This document shows, piece by piece, positions 34,201-43,200 of a stretch of 46,099 bases of DNA. The stretch is from contig JAQGDQ010000701.1 in assembly GCA_030141605.1 (NCBI GenBank), forward strand, positions 1-46,099. Reading direction: 5' to 3'. The notes beneath the pieces were generated by a model. The model saw only the letters and a program-made list of their open reading frames with translations. It searched no databases and had not been told where the DNA came from. The position numbers and the translations under genes were made by a program. Every line of letters begins with the position of its first letter. Position 1 is the stretch's first letter. The DNA is from Tubiluchus corallicola. Its lineage: Eukaryota > Priapulida > Priapulimorpha > Priapulimorphida > Tubiluchidae.

Positions 34201-37200
34201 GTTTCAACAAGCAAAAATTTATCTCCTTGTAGAATTTTGTGCGAAAAATATCGAAATATGAACCGCAAACATTTTAGTTAAATATATTTGTATTTTGTCT
34301 GTTTTCTTTCGCATTTTTATTTTTTTAAAATTAATAGTTCATTCACTCCTTGCACGACTAAGCTACGCATGCGCCAGCGAGAATGTGGCGGCATCCTCGT
34401 AACATCTCGAGCGAAAAACTTTTTGCAATAAAATGTTTAGATCCTTCTTAGGCACCCAGATTAATTGAAACAATGTTGTAAATAGTGCAACTTTATGTAA
34501 GCGGGACAATGTTAACTGCATATGCCAAGTCAGAAAAAATACAAGGTTTCATTAAACGGATATGTAAGTCGGTTACGCCAGTTGGCGCTCGGTTAAACAT
34601 TTAAACGGTTCACCATCTCAGCTTCACCGTAAACCAGTCAAGAAATGGAAAAATTGCATTATTCTTCTGTTAGAAAACTCTGTGATGAAGATCAAAATAA
34701 AGTGCAGTTAACCTCAGATATAAGGGACACCTCCAGACCGGAAAAAGCCATCCCTTTTATGCGATGTCCCTTATAGCCGAAGTCGAGTCAGACCGAAGGT
34801 GTATCTAGACCTGTACTTTTCTGCACTTTTACCCATATTTTTATGGATTATTGCTACTCATTCAGTGCAAACGGTATGTAGGAAGCTCCTTCAGCGATGC
34901 GAGATGTATGTGACCGAGGAAAATGAGCTGTTTGAAAGCTGAATTTGCAAAAAATTGAGGTTAAAAATCGATCAATTTCGCTTTGATCATAGAGTCCCTT
35001 ATATTTGAGGTAATTCACCTGGGTTTGTATTATGCAGGACCTGAAGATATCGTCCCTTATAACAGAAAGTTGCTGATATATGAAGACTTTTATAAGGAAA
35101 AATGTTACGAAAAATCAGGACCAAAGTTGGTGGTCCCTTATAAGTGAGTACCTTATACCCGAGCTTGACTGTAGCTAGGAGTAAGTATTAACATCCCGAT
35201 AAAATATTTTTCAATCTGATATCAAAATAATAAAATATGATCACCAGTATTTTAATAACTGTTTATCGTTTGGTTTATTTTAGGGTTACTCGTTATTAAA
35301 CAGGAATACTGTTTCACTAATCCGTAATGAAAAGCTCTCGTTATGGTTAATGAAGTGCACAACTTTTCTACACTGTTAAGTCCTTGTAATTATAATTATA
35401 GTTAGTAATAACTAAACATGCAAAGTAGGTAAGAAATTTAAGCTAGTTGATAAGTGTGTTTCCTAAAACTTTATGGAAAGTTATGTCTAAACTAACAGAA
35501 CAGTCCAATATAGTCACTTAGCCACAGGCATGTTACCGAAATGAAAAAAAATTCAGTTTGCCGATAAGAGCACATTCAGTTGAGTTTCGTTTTCGATGAA
35601 AATTCTTAAGTTTCGCGGCCGAAACTTTTGATAATTTTCGGTAGCACTTTTCCGAGATTTTAGTCGTATTTATCTAACTTAACTCTTTTTTCTCCTAAGT
35701 GTTAAAAATCGCTGAAAAATCTTGACTAAAATAGTTCAAATAAGCGTAAATATCGTTTAACTTTTTACACCATTTGTAGCACGCTTTTTACTGCAAAGCG
35801 GCATATCCTCAGTGCTGACGACTGTGAATCTTTAAAGTCTCCAGACACAATCAACCGAAATATCAAAGCGTAATTTAAATAAAACCAAGTTTAATTTAAT
35901 AATTTATGAAATATAATCAATTGTCATTTTTTTTGAAGCTCCATAATCTTTAACCTAAAACATTGTTCTACTTTTTTGGTTAGGTTTTTTTTTGCCTAGT
36001 TACTTCATGTTGTAGTCTTAGTAATTGTTTTTGCAAAAATGATTCTGGTTCGGTTTCGTTTCGGTATTGGTTTCCCATGTTTCATAAATTTCAGTTTACG
36101 TCACATCTCTGTTTAGCCATACTTAATTCCGTGCAAGACAAATGATTCAACTGTCTCAAGCAATGTTCTTAGTATTAGACACTCAATGAAAGCATTAAAA
36201 CAAACAAAAGAAATAAGTTTTATGCCCTCAAATACAATTTCGGGAAAAGGATTGTCATGCTAGATAACACTGTGGGTGGTGACCACAGATACATACATAG
36301 AAAATCATGCATTTACACATCGTGTGTGTGGAATACGTGCAAAATAATGTGCGACCGATATAGCAAGATAACACAAGAATATAGAAAGCGTCAGGGGCTA
36401 ACGTCTTACTTACAGTCCGATCTCATGCCAACAGCAAGACACCGCTGAAGACGACAGTACTGACACCGGTTCCGATGATGTTTGTTGATGACGCAGTCTC
36501 TCTGACCACGACACGTATATCCCAGCTGCTTTCGTATGCTGCGTTTGAAGAAACCCTTGCAACCTTCGCAACTTATAACACCATAATGACGTCCTGCAAA
36601 TACACGAAAATCAGCTTTGAAATTTCCCATCTTTTTGCACAAATTGTCTCGCTGGTTTAGAGGAAGATATTCACCATCCTACAAAATGGAGGCACATGGA
36701 GCAATGAATAGTAGTATTAGTAGTAGTAATTTATTGAGTGTAACAATTAATTATGAGCAAAACAATTTTACAGCCCAGTACAATACATTAAGCAGATACA
36801 ATTAACTATGCAACAGCAAACTCCACCTACACAAATATAATTACTGAGCAAAGTAATTTTCGAATTATTTTGTTTATGATTACACACACATGCTATGTGA
36901 AAATCTGTGTGATACCCTCTGCAAAATAGAGAAAGATTGATTTGTGCTGTTCTAGGATATATGGTGTTCAATTTGGAGTATGCTTCTTTTGTATATCATC
37001 ATTCGCTTGTACAAAACTAATAGTAGTTTGAAATTTGGTAAAATTTGTAATTAATTTTGCATCAGTCTGCATTGTTGTTATAAGGTTTATTAATAATTGG
37101 CTTAGGCACATCTTTGAAGATTTCATACTCTCAAGTTATAATTTTTTACAAAGTTCAGACGATGAACCAAGTTTTTGATTCGAAACATCAAGTCTAAGAA

Positions 37201-40200
37201 AAGCTGAAATGTTTCAAAGTTCGTTCGTGTGGCCGTATGTTTTATATTTATGCTAGTGTCCCTTTACAGATGTACTAGTGACAATGGTTACTGGCAACCG
37301 AAACATCTAGTTTTAATAAGAGATGAAAATAAATATACGAAAATAGTGACATATAGTTTGTTCATTTCTGCCGACTAGCAACTTCACAGCTAAGTTCAGA
37401 AAACTAATAGAAGCTCCTAATGTCCTAAAATGTATCCTACCAGAGGCTTTGTCGCCACAAACGACACAAACTTCTGGCGGTTTTGTCTGGATGATCGCAA
37501 GTTGGTTCGTTATGCTTCCGTGGTCCTGCATTAATTTGGCTGGGCCGAGGCTCTGAAAAAAAAACAGAAATTACTGCATAAAAAGCTTGTTCAAGACAGG
37601 GTTGTACCCCAAAAAATTGCTACCATGAAGGATAACATACTGCCCCAGTAGCTTCAAATAAAAGAAACATTCGTAAATGAACTCAAAGTGACCCAAATTA
37701 ACTGACACTGCTTAGTGTAGTTCGTATGCGTGAGGCAAATTTTGAAACCAACTTTTCAACGTGCCCCATCAAAATGAGTCTGTGTTAGACTAATTTTCCA
37801 CATAGACTAACTTCACAGAATTTCTTTCCTTCCAATAAGGAGTTTATTTTCATTGAAATTCAAATGACAGGAAAAATGTTTTGCTTTTCAATCAGAATCT
37901 TCTTCAACGGGCTCAAACTCGGAACTAGAAGCTTCTTCATCAACCTGTCAGCCATTGAACCCTTCTTGGTGTTTTGCTTCAATTTCCTGCAACACCTGGT
38001 ACAGTTGAGTTGTATTCCAGTTGCTACCACATCTAGTGCCAGGCCAGTGCATATCACTGCCTTCCTGGCAAAAGTCTTGTCGTGTTCATCCTGCTGAGCA
38101 TTAACTGCTCATACAGAGTCGACTGCCAGATTGAATAATCCTTTGTTTCATGTGTTCAAGACCTGCACTGTGCAGTGCAACACAGACTAATTAAATATTG
38201 GAAAGAGACGCAAAAAAGTGCACTTCAAAATTAGTCTGTATGAGACTATTTTACCACACAGACTAATTAAATATTGGAAAGAGACACAAAAAAAGTGCAC
38301 TTCAAAATTAGTCTGTATGGGACTATTTTACCACACAGACTAATTAATTATTGGAAAGAGACGCTAAAAAGTGCACTTCAAAATTAGTCTGTATGAGACT
38401 ATTTTACCACACAGACTAATTAAATATTGGAAAGAGACACAAAAAAAGTGCACTTCAAAATTAGTCTGTATGAGACTATTTTACCACACAGACTAATTAA
38501 TTATTGGAAAGAGACACAAAAAAGTGCACTTCAAAATTAGTCTGTATGAGACTATTTTACCACACAGACTAATTAAATATTGGAAAGAGACACAAAAAAG
38601 TGCACTTCAAAATTAGTCTGTATGAGACTATTTTACCACACAGACTAATTAATTATTGGAAAGAGACACAAAAAAAGTGCACTTCAAAATTAGTCTGTAT
38701 GAGACTATTTTACCACACAGACTAATTAATTATTGGAAAGAGACGCTAAAAAGTGCACTTCAAAATTAGTCTGTATGAGACTATTTTACCACACAGACTA
38801 ATTAATTATTGGAAAGAGACGCTAAAAAGTGCACTTCAAAATTAGTCTGTATGGGACTATTTTACCACACAGACTAATTAATTATTGGAAAGAGACGCTA
38901 AAAAGTGCACTTCAAAATTAGTCTGTATGGGACTATTTTACCACACAGACTAATTAATTATTGGAAAGAGACGCTAAAAAGTGCACTTCAAAATTAGTCT
39001 GTATGGGACTATTTTACCACACAGACTAATTAATTATTGGAAAGAGACGCTAAAAAGTGCACTTCAAAATTAGTCTGTATGGGACTATTTTACCACACAG
39101 ACTAATTAATTATTGGAAAGAGACGCTAAAAAGTGCACTTCAAAATTAGTCTGTATGGGACTATTTTACCACACAGACTAATTAATTATTGGAAAGAGAC
39201 GCTAAAAAGTGCACTTCAAAATTAGTCTGTATGGGACTATTTTACCACACAGACTAATTAATTATTGGAAAGAGACGCTAAAAAGTGCACTTCAAAATTA
39301 GTCTGTATGGGACTATTTTACCACACAGACTAATTAATTATTGGAAAGAGACGCTAAAAAGTGCACTTCAAAATTAGTCTGTATGGGACTATTTTACCAC
39401 ACAGACTAATTAATTATTGGAAAGAGACGCTAAAAAGTGCACTTCAAAATTAGTCTGTATGGGACTATTTTACCACACAGACTAATTAATTATTGGAAAG
39501 AGACGCTAAAAAGTGCACTTCAAAATTAGTCTGTATGGGACTATTTTACCACACAGACTAATTAATTATTGGAAAGAGACACAAAAAAGTGCACTTCAAA
39601 ATTAGTCTGTATGAGACTATTTTACCACACAGACTAATTAATTATTGGAAAGAGACACAAAAAAGTGCACTTCAAAATTAGTCCTTATGAGACTATTTTA
39701 CCACACGGACTAATTAATTATTGAAAAGAGACGCTAAAAAAGTGCACTTCAAAATTAGTCTGTATGAGACTATTTTACCACACAGACTAATTAATTATTG
39801 GAAACAGACACAAAAAAGTGTACTTTAAAATTAGTCTGTCTGAGACTATTTTACCACACAGACTGATTTCACTACACAGTGTGAGCTGAAACTTATTAAT
39901 TAATAAGGACAAGCATTTAATCACGATCTCAACCATGAAATTTTCTTAACACATTCTTAATTTTAAACACAACTATTAATGAGATTGATTTGTTTGTTAA
40001 TACACTTCCGGAAGCTCTTATTCGATAAGTTGCACATGTTTACATTAGAAAAAAATGAAAAAGATAAAAACGGAATTAACCATTACATAAAGGAAAGAAC
40101 AACTCAATCAGTATGTTGGGTTTATTTTACTGTTATCACTTAAACTTAGAAAAATATAACAAAGAAATTTGCAGAGAAAGTGCCTATAAATTAAAAATAT

Positions 40201-43200
40201 ACTACCTCTCAATAAAAATTTTAAAGCATGGTGGTTGCCGCCGCCATTCACTTAAAAATTAAGACTGGGGAACGTTTTGTACTCTTTCTACCTAAAGTAC
40301 AGCGTCTTATTTCAGACATGTGCGCACGGCCTCATGTGCACAGTAGCCAAACACTGCGTTGCTTGGGCTGTGAAGACAGCCCAACAGTTCTACCCTCACC
40401 TGCTCTGGTTCCGCACAAGTATAAAGAAAGAACTAAAGAAAAAAGACTCATTATAATTGGATATTATTGATAATAATACAAGAAAACAGGGGGTGCTGCA
40501 GTACCACAGTACCTAATACACGAGCCGCCACTGCATTTAGAATATCACCAGTTACAAGTCCAATAAATATAATGGCCTTTGCGGAAACTACAGCAAAAAC
40601 AAATGAACATGCACAATCCTTTACCTTATTTTCTGCAGCACGCAACCCTCCCTGCGTCGAAACGATGGTGATTGTTGGATGACTATTTTCAATTTTTAGT
40701 GGTGCTAAACAAAATTAAATTAAAAATGTAATGATAAATAACTTATTATAAATTAGTGCCAAGGTTAAGTGTGAAAAAATGTATCTATGTCTTGCTCACT
40801 GATGCAAAATTTGGTATAAAACGTGAACTGTCGATCACGCTGTTGTTTTCAGTTCATTTCGAAAACTTCTTCCTTTCTTACTTTTCAGCGAGTTCAAGAA
40901 AAAGTCACGATTACAAAACAACAAAGTAACATTGACGTAAAGTTGCACATTCATACTAAGCATTATCTTTGCAAATGCAAGAAGCAATTTGTTTCTTAAG
41001 TGCATTAATATCAAAGTGCTTGAGTGTACAAAACAGCAGAATGCCTAGTTTGTGTTTTTGTCAAATTTAACAAAACCGTTTTTGACTTTATGAAAGTCGA
41101 TTTTAGATCACCAAAGTCCGAATCTTGGATTACTAAATGATACTTCGGGTACAACTTTGTTTCTCAACAACTGCTGAAGATTAACTGTTGAAAAACTGTT
41201 TGTTTTTTGACTTATTCAGAGAAATTTTCATGTACATAACACTTACGGAATTTACTCTATAGCTAAAAAACAAACATAAAATCGATATGACAAAAAGATA
41301 TTACAAGTAATGCTAATTCGTATCAAAGATTTTTTCTCACAGAACTAGATGCAAACAGTTTTGTGTCCTGGAACAGATTCAACCTTTAGCATGTTGTATA
41401 GGTTGTGTATATATTGCATATTATACATATTGTAAAGGGTTTAATTAATCATTTTATAACGGAACCAGTTTTTCCTTTATTTTTAATTTAACTTTACTAA
41501 TTTTGCTTACGAAATGAATTATTTAGTTCTTTTAAATCGTCACTTAGACTTATGCATTTTTTCCTGCAAAGCATTCAAAAACACTGATTTAAGTAGAATT
41601 TACACTATACAAAAATAAACCAATTTTATAGTTGCTCAATCTGTTTATTGCAAACAAGCTAAACTAAACTGTACTATACTAAAATTTATAACTTTGCATA
41701 CGATTTATAACAAAGAAATAAGTTTTTGCATATGCATGGATTCAAACATACAGTTTAATATTTTTTAGCATTATAAACTCACACTGTTCCTGACCCATGT
41801 ATTCAACATGTTCTACACTAGGTTCATCAACACCTGTTAATTGTTCTGTTTCTTCCTCTTCTTCTGTATGTATCACAGTATCAACACCTGCAACACAAAA
41901 CGAATTTGATTTGGACGGATTAATACGATTATAACCAAAACACCAAACCACTTTCTACGAAAGTACGCTACAGTCGAATGACAACAGCAATTTGTGCAAA
42001 ACCGTGGTGTTTATTCAAACCAAATCCTGGGGGCAGCTTCGCTATGCTTCTCGGGAACTGTTTCATTCGTAAGAAGCTTCTTATGCTTACGACGGAATTC
42101 ACAAAGGTTTCACAACTTAAGAAGGTTATTAAATGTGACTGTAGCTTTATGCAAACAAAAAATTCTTACGAACGTGTCCAGTCCCAGCTATTGCATTTCG
42201 GGCTATTAGTAGCACATTATCAACTAGAGGGAATTTATTTCTTACACAAACAAATTAAATTAATAAGATTACAATTATAAAGACTTTTTCACTTGGTACG
42301 GCCTACTACAAACAGCACATCAGCTGCTGTCTGCAGGTCACTTAGCCAAGTTTTTAATAAATTGTTCCAACACTTCACATGATTTTATTTCAGAGCATAC
42401 TGCAAGATTCTATGTCACAATTCCTGGTATAACTACTGTGTAGTTTGAAATAAATTTTAATAAATAAAATTCTAGATCATTAAAAGACAAGAAAATGGCC
42501 AGCCAAAGTAAGCCTCAGAAAATTCGCAAAAAAAATTATATCACCTAAGTATAATCTTAAGCGAATAAAGTACTCAGGTTTTCGCATTTACTCCAATTTT
42601 TGTAAAATATTTCAATCGCTGCAGTAAACGTTGGCGCAGACATGTTTCATTTAGTCTGCCAATTGAAAAGCCAGTACTTGACAGATCATGTGGCATGACA
42701 TCACTCGAACACAATCGCAGTGAGTTCTGAGCACGTGTACTATAAAGATTTGTGTTGTGGTTCTGTGATGCCATCTAATATGGCGCCGCCGTGACAGTCT
42801 CGCAGGAGTATTTAAAATGAAAACAAACAGGAAATTCTTTTAACGTGAGTATGATAAACGCTTCAGATTGCCTCTAACCGTTATAATTCTTTAGCGAAAA
42901 ATTTCTGAGACTTGCTTTAACTAGGCCTTTTCTTGTCCTTTAATGTAACCACTGGTGACACAAGAAGGTTCATCCTTTCATTTATGTCTGCCCTCCTTCC
43001 CCCCTCACTTCCTTGACTATGATCAAGCAAAATGATGCTGCAAAATTTGTGCCATTTTCAAAAGCATCTCAAAATGGCACCACAATTACGGGTGTGTGTT
43101 TCTAGGCAAACTCTACACACATTTCTTGTCTGAACTCATCAATTTGGATTCGATATGACAATTAGGTAAATCAATTATTATGTTAATATTTAATAATTGC

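Noticed and set aside
36705-36975. Possible LINE tail next to NR2C exon 5
   Set aside because: Only a weak resemblance (tttattgagtgtaac and a 67-codon minus-strand frame); not enough to call.
37860-38100. Protein-like minus-strand stretches ([16 protein letters not shown], then [17 protein letters not shown] after a stop)
   Set aside because: Looks like a decayed transposon or retro-copy C-terminus, but it has an in-frame stop, no complete domain and no family I can name.
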